The notes: generated by a model not told the origin, from the letters alone. A stretch of 64,000 bases of DNA from an uncultured Desulfomonile sp. (GCA_903952205.1 CAJBEZ010000108.1:47762-111761), one strand, 5' to 3'. Shown: positions 36,695 to 46,396, counted from the first letter of the stretch. Program-made: numbers and translations.

Positions 36695-39597
36695 GTATTT
36701 TTACCGTTGATGACCTAGCAAGAGATTTAAAGGTCAAAAACGAAGATTTAGTTAAAGAACTGGTGACTATGGGTTACGAAGTTGAGGGACCTGAAAGCTC
36801 TCTGGTAACTGACGATCCAGTGGCATTGAGAGCCCATCTTGTATCCGCTCTCCCCCAAAAAGAGGTCGTTGAAAAACGAATCAGACCAACAGTCATACGC
36901 AGGCGCGCTAAAAACCCACCATCTCAAGAGCTTCACGAAGATTCAACCATGTATTTAGAGACCCCACAGGAAACGGCAGCGCTTTCTGAAACGGACGAAG
37001 AGGCATTGGATTTTCCCCAGCCCGACTCCAAGAATGGCGCACAGGAAGCCCGAAAGGTTCAACGAAAAGCCAAGCGTCACGAACCGGCCCGAATAATCGA
37101 AATGGCGCCGGTAAAACCACCTGTGAAAATTCGTCATGATGAAGAGGAATTCACAACAGACGCTCAGGACACACGGACACCGCCAACTCGGGAAGGAGAC
37201 CACGACGAACCTGGGGTCGTAGACTCTCAAGCGCTGGCGCTAGGGAAGGACCTCTCTAAGGTGGAGGGACCGTCCCAGGTTGACGGAGAGCGACCCAACG
37301 TTGAAAGATCGGAACAAAGTTCCGGAACCGAAGCGCCATTAGCTTTGACGGAGGAGCAACGAGAGGCTGAAGATCGGGCAGCTAGGAAAAAGAAAAAGAA
37401 AGATAAAAGGATACAACCAGCTCAAATTATTGGTAAAGTTGATCTCAAGAAAGAACCTCCTCCTCGTGCCCCAGAGAGACCTGCTCCACGCCCCCATTTT
37501 GTGGAATCACAAACTCCGGGGCCACCCGCTCCAGGACCAACCCCCAGGCCCCGCATTGGTGATCCTTCTTCACGCCCAACGGCCAGGCCGGAAATTGCGA
37601 CCAAGCAGTTTATTCCTGAGTCACCAATTGAAATGGAACGTCGTCTCAATAAGCGTAAAGAAAAAAAGGGACGAGCAGTCGACGAGCGGCCAGACGATGA
37701 AAAAGGAAAACTGCGTCGACGCAAGGAGGTAATTAATGTTGCGGACCTTTACGATGACAGGCCTCGTGGCGGGCGTCTCAGAGGAAGAGCTAAAAAAGTC
37801 AAATTAAGAAAAACAGAAATAACTACGCCAAAGGCTATTAAACGGAGACTGAAGTTACCGGAAACTGTTACTGTGGCGACTCTTGCTCACAGGATGAGTG
37901 TCAAAGCCGCAGAGGTGATCCAACATCTACTCCCACTTGGCGTGTCTGCGGCAATGAACGAAGTGCTGGATTTTGATACGGCCACACTGGTAGCCGGCGA
38001 ATTTGGTTTCGAAACTGAGACAAGCCGCCGCCCCGAACAGGACCTTCTTCCCCAAAAAATCCTGGACACGGAAGAAAATTTAGTTCCCCGACCTCCGGTA
38101 ATTACTGTCATGGGTCATGTTGACCATGGCAAAACATCGCTTCTTGACAGGATCAGATCAACCCATGTTACCGACCAGGAAGCTGGAGGTATTACTCAGC
38201 ACATTGGAGCTTACAAGGTTAAAGTTCCCAAAGGGGAACTCGTTTTTCTAGATACGCCCGGACATGAGGCTTTCACAGCAATGCGGGCTCGAGGCGCTCA
38301 AGTTACCGATTTTGTCATACTGGTTGTGGCAGCGGACGATGGGGTCATGGATCAGACTAAAGAAGCCATAAATCACTCTAGGGCCGCCGGGGTCCCGATA
38401 CTGGTAGCAGTAAACAAGATAGATAAACCTGAAGCCGACAAAGATCGTGTAATGCGTGAACTTAGCGAGTACAATCTTATCCCTGAAACGTGGGGAGGTG
38501 ACACTTTGTTCGCCGACGTGAGCGCAAAAACGGGGCAAGGAGTAGACGATCTGCTGGATCTCATATTACTCCAGGCTGAAATCATGGAACTGCGTTCAAA
38601 TCCTGACAAGAGGGCCACAGGAATTATCATTGAGGCCCGCCTCGACAAAGGCAAAGGGCCTTTGGCCACGGTTATTATAAAGGAGGGCACTCTTAAACTG
38701 GGAGATCCTTTTGTAGCAGGGGTGCATTACGGCAAAGTTCGAGCGATGCTCGACCACGAGGGCAGAAGTGTCTCAGAGGCTACGCCATCAACTCCGGTAG
38801 AGATTCAAGGATTTGCGAGTGTTCCGGATGCGGGTGAAATAGTTATGGTGGTTGAAGAAGAAAAGCTTGCCCGTCAAATTGGAGAACAAAGATTCATCAA
38901 ACATCGCGAGGATGATGTGGCTTCGACAAGCCCGGCTTCTCTTGAAGAACTTATAGCCCGGATGCAGACCGAAGAACTTAAGGAACTCAATTTGATAGTT
39001 AAGGGAGATGTCCAGGGTTCTGTAGAAGCCGTAAAGGAAGCCTTACTCGGAATTCCTTCCAAAGAAATCAAACTCAAGGTTATTCATGGTGGCGTGGGAG
39101 CTATAAACGAATCGGATATCATGCTTGCAAGCGCTTCTAAAGCCATTATAATTGGATTCAATGTACGCCCGACACCAAAGACAACACAACTGGCCGAACA
39201 GGAAAAGGTTGATCTGAGGCTTTACACGATAATCTATGATGCCATCGAAGATGTTAGAAAAGCCATTGAAGGCATGCTCTCACCCATTGAAAGAGAAACG
39301 GTCGTTGGAAGAGCGGAGGTGCGCCAGACATTCCAGGTTGGCAAAATCGGGGTTATCGCTGGATGTCATGTAGTCACCGGAAAAATAGAACGGTCCAATC
39401 AGATCAGGCTACTTAGAGATAATGTTGTAGTTCACCAGGGAAAACTGTCATCAATGAAGAGGTTCAAGGAAGACGTCAAAGAAGCTTTAGAGGGGTATGA
39501 ATGTGGCATCGGCATCGAGAATTACAGGGATGTCAAGGTTGGAGATATTATCGAGGCTTTTGTCGTGGAACGTGAATCAGTAAAACTGGATCAATAA
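36691..39597 (+). CDS. infB: Translation initiation factor IF-2
   Basis: IF-2 is the GTPase that places initiator tRNA on the ribosome. The N-terminal IF2_N-like domain (TVDDLARDLKVKNEDLVKEL) is followed by a long Pro/Glu/Lys/Arg-rich linker to about residue 370, then a second IF2_N. The GTPase domain from about 470 has GHVDHGKTS (G1), DTPGHEAF (G3) and NKID (G4). The C-terminal domains carry GDVQGSVEAVKEAL and VHQGKLSSMKRFKEDVKE. The 968 residues include a larger linker than E. coli (890). I start at ATG 36691 rather than the GTG six bases earlier. Confidence 0.97.
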   Translation: MSIFTVDDLARDLKVKNEDLVKELVTMGYEVEGPESSLVTDDPVALRAHLVSALPQKEVVEKRIRPTVIRRRAKNPPSQELHEDSTMYLETPQETAALSETDEEALDFPQPDSKNGAQEARKVQRKAKRHEPARIIEMAPVKPPVKIRHDEEEFTTDAQDTRTPPTREGDHDEPGVVDSQALALGKDLSKVEGPSQVDGERPNVERSEQSSGTEAPLALTEEQREAEDRAARKKKKKDKRIQPAQIIGKVDLKKEPPPRAPERPAPRPHFVESQTPGPPAPGPTPRPRIGDPSSRPTARPEIATKQFIPESPIEMERRLNKRKEKKGRAVDERPDDEKGKLRRRKEVINVADLYDDRPRGGRLRGRAKKVKLRKTEITTPKAIKRRLKLPETVTVATLAHRMSVKAAEVIQHLLPLGVSAAMNEVLDFDTATLVAGEFGFETETSRRPEQDLLPQKILDTEENLVPRPPVITVMGHVDHGKTSLLDRIRSTHVTDQEAGGITQHIGAYKVKVPKGELVFLDTPGHEAFTAMRARGAQVTDFVILVVAADDGVMDQTKEAINHSRAAGVPILVAVNKIDKPEADKDRVMRELSEYNLIPETWGGDTLFADVSAKTGQGVDDLLDLILLQAEIMELRSNPDKRATGIIIEARLDKGKGPLATVIIKEGTLKLGDPFVAGVHYGKVRAMLDHEGRSVSEATPSTPVEIQGFASVPDAGEIVMVVEEEKLARQIGEQRFIKHREDDVASTSPASLEELIARMQTEELKELNLIVKGDVQGSVEAVKEALLGIPSKEIKLKVIHGGVGAINESDIMLASASKAIIIGFNVRPTPKTTQLAEQEKVDLRLYTIIYDAIEDVRKAIEGMLSPIERETVVGRAEVRQTFQVGKIGVIAGCHVVTGKIERSNQIRLLRDNVVVHQGKLSSMKRFKEDVKEALEGYECGIGIENYRDVKVGDIIEAFVVERESVKLDQ

Positions 39598-39598
39598 C

Positions 39599-39628
39599 AC
39601 CGGAAAGGTTGGGCTGCCGGTTTTTGAT
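39599..39628 (+). terminator. Weak hairpin after infB
   Basis: ACCGG (39599-39603) and CCGGT (39617-39621) form a 5-bp stem followed by TTTTGATTT. It is short and could only cause partial termination before the DUF503 gene. Confidence 0.3.
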
Positions 39629-39654
39629 TTGCCTCGGGGTTACCAATAAAATAT

Positions 39655-39960
39655 ATGCCCATGTTCGTTGGTATCGGATTGTTTAGAATAATGATCCATC
39701 AGTCGTCTTCTCTTAAAGATAAGAGACAGGTGGTCAAGAGTATCCTCGGAAAGGTTCGTTCCAACTTCGATGTGTCAATAGCTGAAGTTGACGACAACGA
39801 TAAATGGCAGATCTGTTCTCTTGGCCTAACAGTCGTATCAAATGACGCCGGACACACGCATAAAATGTTGGAAACCATTAATGAATTTATAGAGAAGTTG
39901 TACTTAGCCGAGGTTATTAATTTTTCCATCGAGATTTTGCCATTTGGCCAATTCCATTGA
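39655..39960 (+). CDS. DUF503 (YlxP-like) protein
   Basis: The 101-residue protein has the family start VGIGLFRIMIHQSSSLKDKR followed by VVKSILGKVRSNFDVSIAEV. DUF503 genes lie between infB and rbfA in many bacteria, as here. Function is unknown; the ferredoxin-like fold and position suggest a role in ribosome assembly, which is inference. Confidence 0.9.
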   Translation: MPMFVGIGLFRIMIHQSSSLKDKRQVVKSILGKVRSNFDVSIAEVDDNDKWQICSLGLTVVSNDAGHTHKMLETINEFIEKLYLAEVINFSIEILPFGQFH

Positions 39961-40118
39961 AGTCTCTTGCCATACAATTCACAGTGACGCGTTAAATGTT
40001 GATTGATTTTAGTAACTCCCAACAATAGCCCAGACAAAACGATAACCCCGTGATCAGAAATATCAATAAAAACTAGGGCTCATTTATTTCCCTATACGAT
40101 GAAAATGGATTCAGTATC

Positions 40119-40478
40119 ATGCCACAGTTTAGAAAAGAGAGAGTCGCTGAACTATTAAAGCAGACCATGTCGGACATAATCAGGGACGATATCAAGGATC
40201 CCAGAGTTAAGGGTGTCACCATTACTGAAGTATCCTTGGGTTCAGACCTTAAGTCGGCAAGGGTTTTTTTCTCAAGTTTGGATGACGGAAAAGCCGAATT
40301 ACATTGCCAGGGATTGGCTGCTGCGGAAGGATTTATTCGTCGTAGATTGAAGGCGGAACTGGACTTGAAGTACATACCTGTAATGACCTTTTCCTATGAT
40401 TCTTCATTCGATCATTCGTTAAAGATTTCAAATCTTTTGAAAGAAATCGAATCAGTCCCGAGTGACCAAAATGATTGA
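40119..40478 (+). CDS. rbfA: Ribosome-binding factor A
   Basis: RbfA is a KH-like 30S maturation and cold-adaptation factor. The 119-residue protein has FRKERVAELLKQTMSDIIRD, DPRVKGVTITEVSLGSDLKSARVFFS and the C-terminal IPVMTFSYDSSFDHSLKISNLL. It overlaps nrnA. Confidence 0.95.
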   Translation: MPQFRKERVAELLKQTMSDIIRDDIKDPRVKGVTITEVSLGSDLKSARVFFSSLDDGKAELHCQGLAAAEGFIRRRLKAELDLKYIPVMTFSYDSSFDHSLKISNLLKEIESVPSDQND

Positions 40479-41442
40479 CCAAATTGCTGCGACTCTTTCT
40501 GAACAAGATGGCTTTGTGGTTGTCACTCATGTCAATCCAGACGGGGACGCCATCGGTTCCTTGCTCGGAATGTTACTGGCCCTGAAAGAAATGGGAAAAA
40601 CCGCAGTGGCCGCGCTCGGCGCTGATTTTCCTCAATCTTTCGCTTTTCTTCCAGGGAGCATGGAAGTGATGGTAGGACTGGGGCCTATTGGGTTCGATCC
40701 ATCCTGCGTCATAGCCATAGATGTCGCCACTCACGATCGTATAGTCCCAAGTATCACTGATGTGGGAAAGGCCCCTTGTCTCATCAATATAGATCACCAT
40801 CCTACCAATCCTGGATATGGCGATATCAACTTTATCCGCCCTCATGCCAATTCATCCACTCAACTGGTTTATGAATTGCTTTGCAAAATGGGATACAACT
40901 TGAGTGTAGATGTAGCGAAGTGTCTGTACACTGGGTTAGTCACTGATACTGGCTGCTTCAAATTCTCTGGAGTAACAAGCCAGACTTTTCAGCTTGCTGC
41001 GAAACTCCTGGCGCCAGGGGTGGATAGTTATGATATTACACAAAGTCTGTTCGAGGAACTTCCTCTTTCCAGGCTGACCCTTGAGCGATTAATGCTTGAA
41101 AGATTGGAGTTTCTATTGGATGGGAAGCTTGCCCTAAGCTACCTTAATATCGAGGACTACAAAAAAATAGGCGCTGCCTTGAATGAGGGAGAAAGTATTG
41201 TAAACAGATTACGAGAAACACGTGGAGTGGAAGTCGGCGGGCTTATTACCGCTCTGACCGATAATTCCTGTAAAGTGAGCCTCCGCTCTAAAGGCAGGTT
41301 GGATGTTTCAAGTATTGCGTCTCAGTTGGGCGGAGGTGGTCATCGCCGCGCGGCCGGGATCAATAGCTCAACCGGATGCCAGAGTCTCCGTGTCAAGTTA
41401 ATCGAACTGGTTGAGAAATCTCTGGAGAATGTATCAGCATAG
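40471..41442 (+). CDS. nrnA: DHH/DHHA1 oligoribonuclease / pAp phosphatase NrnA
   Basis: NrnA-type enzymes degrade short oligonucleotides (nanoRNA) and dephosphorylate pAp, which supports sulfur assimilation and c-di-NMP turnover. The DHH domain has VTHVNPDGDAIGS, INIDHHPTN and GLVTDTGCFKFSG, and the DHHA1 domain has the GGGGHRRAAG signature. Metal-binding Asp and His residues are all present. ATG 40471 is chosen; GTG 40462 in the same frame is possible, both inside the rbfA end. It ends four bases before convergent lon. Confidence 0.93.
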   Translation: MIDQIAATLSEQDGFVVVTHVNPDGDAIGSLLGMLLALKEMGKTAVAALGADFPQSFAFLPGSMEVMVGLGPIGFDPSCVIAIDVATHDRIVPSITDVGKAPCLINIDHHPTNPGYGDINFIRPHANSSTQLVYELLCKMGYNLSVDVAKCLYTGLVTDTGCFKFSGVTSQTFQLAAKLLAPGVDSYDITQSLFEELPLSRLTLERLMLERLEFLLDGKLALSYLNIEDYKKIGAALNEGESIVNRLRETRGVEVGGLITALTDNSCKVSLRSKGRLDVSSIASQLGGGGHRRAAGINSSTGCQSLRVKLIELVEKSLENVSA

Positions 41443-41446
41443 TTTG

Positions 41447-43864
41447 TCAGCAAAAGTCATGTTTATCTTCTGAGAATAACGGTAAAGTTCTTTCAAAGCT
41501 CATCGGAAGATTCGATAAACCTGATTCAGTTGAAAGGGCTACGTTTATAGCTTCTCCTACATCACTGACAAAATGAAGGACAAGCCCCTGTGTTACATGT
41601 TCGTGAAATGTCCTGACCTGAGGAAAGTTCTTTGAAGGCAAAATAACTTCTCTCACCCCCGCCCTCCTGGCAGCCAGAAGTTTTTCCTTTATTCCACCGA
41701 CAGGCATAATTCTACCGTGCAAGGTAATTTCTCCAGTCATAGCAACGTCTCGCCTAACCGTAATCCCCGTGAAGAAAGACGCCAGGGCTACAGCGATGGT
41801 CACTCCGGCGGAGGGACCATCCTTTGGGATCGCCGCCGAAGGCACATGCACATGGAGTTCAGTATCGTACAACCTTTGCTGTTCAAGTCCGAAGAGTTCA
41901 CACGAATTCCTTAAGTAACTCAACGCCGCTTTTGCCGACTCTTGCATCACATCCCCCAAATTCCCTGTCAGGGTAAGCCCGTTGCGTCCTCCGAAACCTG
42001 TTACCTCTATGAATATTATCTCTCCTCCATTCTCAGTCCACGCAAGACCGGTAGCTAGACCTACCTTGTCTGTTTCTTCCGCGAGTTCTGAAAAGTACTT
42101 CGGCCCCCCTAATAGTTCTTCAATGGTAATTGAATCAACAAACCTATTTATTGGCAGACCGCGCGTTATTTGATATGCAATTTTTCTGCAGACAGAATGG
42201 ATTTCTCTTTCCAGGTTCCTGACTCCAGCTTCTCTTGTGTAGCCATTGATCAATTTCCTTATCGCCTGTCCTTCAAATTTCAGTTTGTAGCTATTTACGC
42301 CGTTTTGCTCCAGCGCCTTAGGAATGAGAAAAAGTTCCGCTATTTTTTCCTTTTCTTCATCGGCGTATCCCGGGATTCTGATAGTTTCCATACGATCCCT
42401 GAGGGCTCTTGGAATAGAATCAAGTTGATTGGCCGTGGCTATAAACATCGCATTACTAAGATCAAATGGCAGATCAAGATAGTGATCCATGAAGCCGGCA
42501 TTTTGCTCTGGGTCCAGGACTTCGAGTAGCGCGCTGGAGGGGTCTCCCCTGTAATCCTGACCAATCTTGTCTATCTCATCAAGCATGAACACAGGATTGT
42601 TTGTTCCGGCTCTCCTTATTTCCTGGATTATCCTGCCTGGCATGGCTCCAATATAGGTTCTTCTGTGCCCTCTTATTTCGGCCTCATCCCTGACACCGCC
42701 CAGGGAAACTCTGACAAATTTGCGTCCCATGGCTCTGGCTATTGACCGACCCAAAGACGTTTTCCCTACACCTGGCGGACCAACCAGGCAAAGAATTGGG
42801 CCCTTATTATCTGACTTGAGCTGACGAACGGCCAGGAACTCAAGGATCCTCTCTTTCACAATCGACAGGTCATAGTGATCCCTGTCGAGGATCTCTTCCG
42901 CCCTGGCTATGTTAAGTTCATCTTTTGTAGTCACATCCCATGGTAAACTGGTCAATACCTCTAGGTAGGTTCTGGAAATTATATGTTCCGGGGAATGAGG
43001 AGGTATTCTTTCAAGTCGTTGAATTTCTCTGGTTACGGCCTCTGCTACGTCGGCCGGCATTCCTGTTTCTCTTATCTTTAGTTGGAATCCTCTTATTTCG
43101 GAAGCCTGAGGATCGACATCCAGGCTGTAGTCCTTTTGGAACACCTTGAGATGTGATTTGCCGTCCAGGGCTGAGGCTCTTTTCATACCTAAGGTCGAAG
43201 CGGCTGAATCAACGGTTGCGACCGTTTTGCCCACAAAACTGTCTATATCCATCTTGAGGTAGTTGATTGACCGTCGTAACCTAACGACCGGGTCCAAAAG
43301 TTCCAGGAGTTCCTGCTTGGAATCGGCATTAACAGAAAGTTGCGATGAAACCAAGTCGGCAAGTTCATTGATATCACGAGCTTGTTCAATGGAATCAAGA
43401 ACCTGGCTGTTTATGGTTTTCCCAATGGCTTCCGCCATCTTGAACTGACTCGAGACAATGGAAACCAATGTTTCATGAAAAACTGAATCGCACTGTTTTT
43501 CCTCAACGAGTTCAACCTCAGCCATAAGGTATGGTTCGTTCTTCACCTTACTTACGAGATGAACCCTGCATAGCCCTTCGGCGACAGCTCTCAAACCACC
43601 TGATTCTAACGACACAACCTTGTCTACACGTGCCAATACGCCTATAGAAGCAAACTCTTCGTTCCAAATTCCGAATCTGCCTCGAGATTTCTGAAAAAAT
43701 AGACTTACCAGATTCGATCCACCTTGGAGAGATTCCGCTAGTTTCACGACCCGAGCCCCCTTTAAAAACAAGGGGATTACTGCGTGTGGGAATATAACCA
43801 TATCCCTGAGGGGCAATATCGGCACAACCGTGGGGAAATTGCCCACAGACTTTAGACATTTCAT
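41447..43864 (-). CDS. lon: ATP-dependent Lon protease
   Basis: This 805-residue cytoplasmic AAA+ protease degrades misfolded and regulatory proteins. The N-terminal LON substrate domain (VPILPLRDMVIFPH) is followed by the AAA+ module with Walker A GPPGVGKTS (about 362-370) and Walker B PVFMLDEIDKI. The protease domain has the Ser685/Lys728 dyad (PKDGPSAG and GGIKEKLLAA). Length and spacing match E. coli Lon. No heat-shock element is evident upstream. Confidence 0.97.
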   Translation of the reverse strand: MKCLKSVGNFPTVVPILPLRDMVIFPHAVIPLFLKGARVVKLAESLQGGSNLVSLFFQKSRGRFGIWNEEFASIGVLARVDKVVSLESGGLRAVAEGLCRVHLVSKVKNEPYLMAEVELVEEKQCDSVFHETLVSIVSSQFKMAEAIGKTINSQVLDSIEQARDINELADLVSSQLSVNADSKQELLELLDPVVRLRRSINYLKMDIDSFVGKTVATVDSAASTLGMKRASALDGKSHLKVFQKDYSLDVDPQASEIRGFQLKIRETGMPADVAEAVTREIQRLERIPPHSPEHIISRTYLEVLTSLPWDVTTKDELNIARAEEILDRDHYDLSIVKERILEFLAVRQLKSDNKGPILCLVGPPGVGKTSLGRSIARAMGRKFVRVSLGGVRDEAEIRGHRRTYIGAMPGRIIQEIRRAGTNNPVFMLDEIDKIGQDYRGDPSSALLEVLDPEQNAGFMDHYLDLPFDLSNAMFIATANQLDSIPRALRDRMETIRIPGYADEEKEKIAELFLIPKALEQNGVNSYKLKFEGQAIRKLINGYTREAGVRNLEREIHSVCRKIAYQITRGLPINRFVDSITIEELLGGPKYFSELAEETDKVGLATGLAWTENGGEIIFIEVTGFGGRNGLTLTGNLGDVMQESAKAALSYLRNSCELFGLEQQRLYDTELHVHVPSAAIPKDGPSAGVTIAVALASFFTGITVRRDVAMTGEITLHGRIMPVGGIKEKLLAARRAGVREVILPSKNFPQVRTFHEHVTQGLVLHFVSDVGEAINVALSTESGLSNLPMSFERTLPLFSEDKHDFC

Positions 43865-44118
43865 GATTTCGACGCACCCATCCCTGGAATCATATCGAAA
43901 TTGACATATTGTAAAAAATGGTTTTCCGGAATGTAACCTATCAGATTATCTAGAAAAAGTCAATAATGACTTCCTTCCGACGATATCGCAGGCGGTTGCA
44001 AATCATACCCGATCTGATTTCCAACAATAACAAGATGTCCCAAATAGTTAAGCTTAGGACATTAATTCAGTAATAGGATTTCATAATAAGGGTCAGTACA
44101 CGCAAGGAATTGATGATG

Positions 44119-44790
44119 TCAACAACAGATATGAGGATCCAGAATGTCGTTCAGTTCTGATTGCGATATAAGATCCATTTCGGACAGTGTCTCAGTGAGG
44201 GGCTTTACTCCCTGAAAAAGAATAGTCTCGTATCCAGCCTCAGAAGCCCTGACCACGTTGCCATGATTGTCATCAATGAACAGACATTCTTTGGTAGGTA
44301 TTCCGAGGGTCGACGCTACATCTAAAAACATTGAAGCGTCTCTCTTGGCTTTTCCTAGGTGATATGAGTTGAACACTGCGTCGAAAAATCCGCAAAAATG
44401 GGATTTAGCGTCAAGTTCGTCCAACCAGTTCGTTTGATCAGTCAACAGTGAAACAAAGAGGTTTTTTGCCCTCAGTACAGTCACTATTCTTGTCATCTCA
44501 GGACGCAAGACGAAACTGCGGAGAATTCTTGATCTCATCTCCAGGTCGGTCATTGAAGCTCCTGTGGTTTCTCTTACAACCGACCAGTATTGTCTTTCTG
44601 AAGCTTTCCCAATAACGTATCCTGATTCATAGATGGCTTTCGTAGCGGATTCGAAGAACCTTTCGGGTTCAAGTCCCTCATGGATCGCAATGCCCATGAG
44701 TCCATCTCTAAATCCTTCTTCAGCTATAACTCCACCAAAATCAAAAAATATTGCTTCAAATTTGTGCACTGCTCTAGTTTTATTTTTCAC
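44119..44790 (-). CDS. HAD-superfamily hydrolase (YihX-like)
   Basis: The 223-residue protein has HAD motif I in the form FFDFGGVI (nucleophile Asp with Gly in the place of the general acid). It also has motif II in LLTDQTNW, a Lys in GKAKRDA and motif IV CLFIDDNHGNV. The DxGxx version of motif I is common in YihX/epoxide-hydrolase-type HAD enzymes. Substrate is unknown. It is divergent from the TPR protein across a region with a 9-bp inverted repeat. Confidence 0.88.
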   Translation of the reverse strand: MKNKTRAVHKFEAIFFDFGGVIAEEGFRDGLMGIAIHEGLEPERFFESATKAIYESGYVIGKASERQYWSVVRETTGASMTDLEMRSRILRSFVLRPEMTRIVTVLRAKNLFVSLLTDQTNWLDELDAKSHFCGFFDAVFNSYHLGKAKRDASMFLDVASTLGIPTKECLFIDDNHGNVVRASEAGYETILFQGVKPLTETLSEMDLISQSELNDILDPHICC

Positions 44791-44814
44791 GGCGCCTCTA
44801 AAAAAAAGCTATTT

Positions 44815-44851
44815 TGATTAAATTTGTAAGAAATTCGCGTTGATTTAATCA
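44815..44851. promoter_or_regulatory. 9-bp inverted repeat, candidate operator
   Basis: TGATTAAAT (44815-44823) and ATTTAATCA (44843-44851) are perfect inverted repeats with a 19-base spacer. The right arm overlaps the -35 box of the promoter at 44840-44868, and the left arm faces the HAD gene. This is a good geometry for a dimeric repressor binding the divergent region. Confidence 0.4.
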
Positions 44852-44868
44852 GACAGTCCTTTTATAAT
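44840..44868 (+). promoter_or_regulatory. Strong sigma-70 promoter upstream of the TPR membrane protein
   Basis: TTGATT (44840-44845), 17 bases, then a perfect TATAAT (44863-44868). The Shine-Dalgarno GGAGG (44869-44873) follows the -10 box directly. Transcription would therefore start near 44875, beyond that site. The nearest gene with its own ribosome binding site is at 45043. Confidence 0.65.
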
Positions 44869-44877
44869 GGAGGCTTT

Positions 44878-45018
44878 ATGACTGAGTCAATATCTTCGGT
44901 TGTTTTGACCTTGGTAATTGAGACGTTCTTTTCTATCTTTAACCATGCGAATGACTTTGAAATTCAGACTAAACCGTTGATAACAAAGGGGGAGAGCGAA
45001 AGAACCTCTTCTCGATAA
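44878..45018 (+). CDS. Possible 46-residue peptide
   Basis: ATG 44878 opens a 46-codon frame ending TAA 45016-45018, 24 bases before the TPR gene. GGAGG lies four bases before the ATG. The peptide has a hydrophobic segment (SSVVLTLVIETFFSIF) and a charged tail. The promoter at 44840-44868 would start transcripts at or just before the ATG, removing the GGAGG, so translation would have to be leaderless or come from an upstream start. Unrecognised. Confidence 0.35.
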   Translation: MTESISSVVLTLVIETFFSIFNHANDFEIQTKPLITKGESERTSSR

Positions 45019-45042
45019 ATTAACAAATAAGGAGTTTAAGGA

Positions 45043-46044
45043 ATGATCGATCACGTAGACGCCGCATCACCTAACCTGAGTCTTAGAAAACAGAGTGGTT
45101 CTTCTGTTTATAGTTTTTTGGGGTTCCTCATATTGGGAATCATCGTAGTCGTAGCAATATTCTTCTTCCCTTGGGGGCAAATGCTTAAAGGGGGTCAAAG
45201 CCCGGAACTGGCGGCTGCAAATGAGGCAATGAACAAAAAAGAATTCGATAAGGCCCTTAAGCTTTTCGACAAACATATTTCCGCCAATTCTGGAGACGCC
45301 GCCGGATATGTTGGCAGGTCTAGAGTCCGCATTCAGTTGGGCAATTTACAGGGGGCCGCTGAAGACGCAAGATTAGCTATCGAGAAGGACCCAAAAAACG
45401 CGCAAGCATATGGTCAAGAAGCCATTGTCCTTAAAATGCAGGGCAAAACCGATGAAGCTATGAAAAATTTTTCTGAAGCGATAAAGCTCGATCCTAAATA
45501 CTCATGGGCATTAGCCCAGAGGGCTGATCTCTATTCCAGAGCCCAGGACAATGATAAGGCTCTAAAGGATATCAATAAAGCCCTTGAGTTGAAACCAGGT
45601 TTTGTTGATGGCTACCGAATGAGGGCATGGATTCTCAGTAGGAGTGGCAAATGCAAAGACGCGTTTGAAGACTTTCAGAAAGTGGCCAAAATGGGCCCTA
45701 ATGACGCCTGGAGCATTCAGGACACAGCGTGGTTCTTGTTGACATGTCCGGATGAAAAACTTCAGGATGCCCCAAAAGCCATGGATCTGGCCAAGAAAGC
45801 GCTCGACATGATGGGTGGCCAGGACGGCGTGTTCCAGGAAACTATGGCCGAAGCTTATTTTAAGCAGGGAGATCCATTGAAAGCGGTAGAGCATCAGAAG
45901 AAAGCTATTGAGATGGGTTCCAAAAAATGTCCTGACGAATCCTGTATAAAGGAAATGAAAGAGCGCCTAAACAAATACGAGTTGGCCGCTCGACAGGAAG
46001 TTAGAAAATCCTATGAAATTTTATCTCTCGATAGCGGAAATTGA
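45043..46044 (+). CDS. Membrane-anchored TPR protein
   Basis: The 333-residue protein has a short cytoplasmic start and one membrane helix at about 25-45 (FLGFLILGIIVVVAIFFFPW). Five or six TPR units then fill about 55-300, for example AAGYVGRSRVRIQLGNLQGA and AYGQEAIVLKMQGKTDEAMK. Topology suggests the TPR array is periplasmic. AAGGAG lies eight bases before the ATG. Partner proteins are unknown. Confidence 0.85.
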   Translation: MIDHVDAASPNLSLRKQSGSSVYSFLGFLILGIIVVVAIFFFPWGQMLKGGQSPELAAANEAMNKKEFDKALKLFDKHISANSGDAAGYVGRSRVRIQLGNLQGAAEDARLAIEKDPKNAQAYGQEAIVLKMQGKTDEAMKNFSEAIKLDPKYSWALAQRADLYSRAQDNDKALKDINKALELKPGFVDGYRMRAWILSRSGKCKDAFEDFQKVAKMGPNDAWSIQDTAWFLLTCPDEKLQDAPKAMDLAKKALDMMGGQDGVFQETMAEAYFKQGDPLKAVEHQKKAIEMGSKKCPDESCIKEMKERLNKYELAARQEVRKSYEILSLDSGN

Positions 46045-46101
46045 GATTGAACGTGTCATCTATTGATATTTACAACTAATCTGGATGTTTCCTAAACGAA
46101 A

Positions 46102-46131
46102 AGGCGCTTCAATATGGAGCGCCTCTTTGTT
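46102..46131. terminator. Bidirectional terminator between convergent genes
   Basis: AGGCGCT (46102-46108) and AGCGCCT (46118-46124) form a 7-bp stem with a 9-base loop, followed by CTTTGTT on the plus strand and CGTTT-like bases on the minus strand. It sits between the TPR gene and the convergent small exported protein. Confidence 0.6.
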
Positions 46132-46396
46132 ATTTCAAAGCCTCAAAACTAACTACCCAGTCTTCCCCTTGCTGCTGCTCGAAGTTGACTCTGACCGATT
46201 TTCCCAAGAATCTGGCTGCCTGAACTCTCTGCTCATTACAAATTCTACCAGTCTTCTTGTCACTGTCCTTCCCTAGCAAAGTGACAGTATTGAAATCCAA
46301 ACGCTCAAGTTTTCCAGAAAACTCGTACGCCGCCACAACGGTTGTAAAGGAAAAAAATATGACGGTAACAAGCGTACCCACACCACGTATAGTCAT
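46130..46396 (-). CDS. Small exported protein, unknown function
   Basis: From ATG 46396 (GGAGG four bases upstream) the protein has 88 residues. A signal peptide (MTIRGVGTLVTVIFFSFTTV, cleavage near VVAAYE) precedes a mature domain of about 65 residues, FSGKLERLDFNTVTLLGKD, with one Cys. The mature part resembles small OB/SH3-like periplasmic domains, but no family is recognised. Confidence 0.65.
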   Translation of the reverse strand: MTIRGVGTLVTVIFFSFTTVVAAYEFSGKLERLDFNTVTLLGKDSDKKTGRICNEQRVQAARFLGKSVRVNFEQQQGEDWVVSFEALK

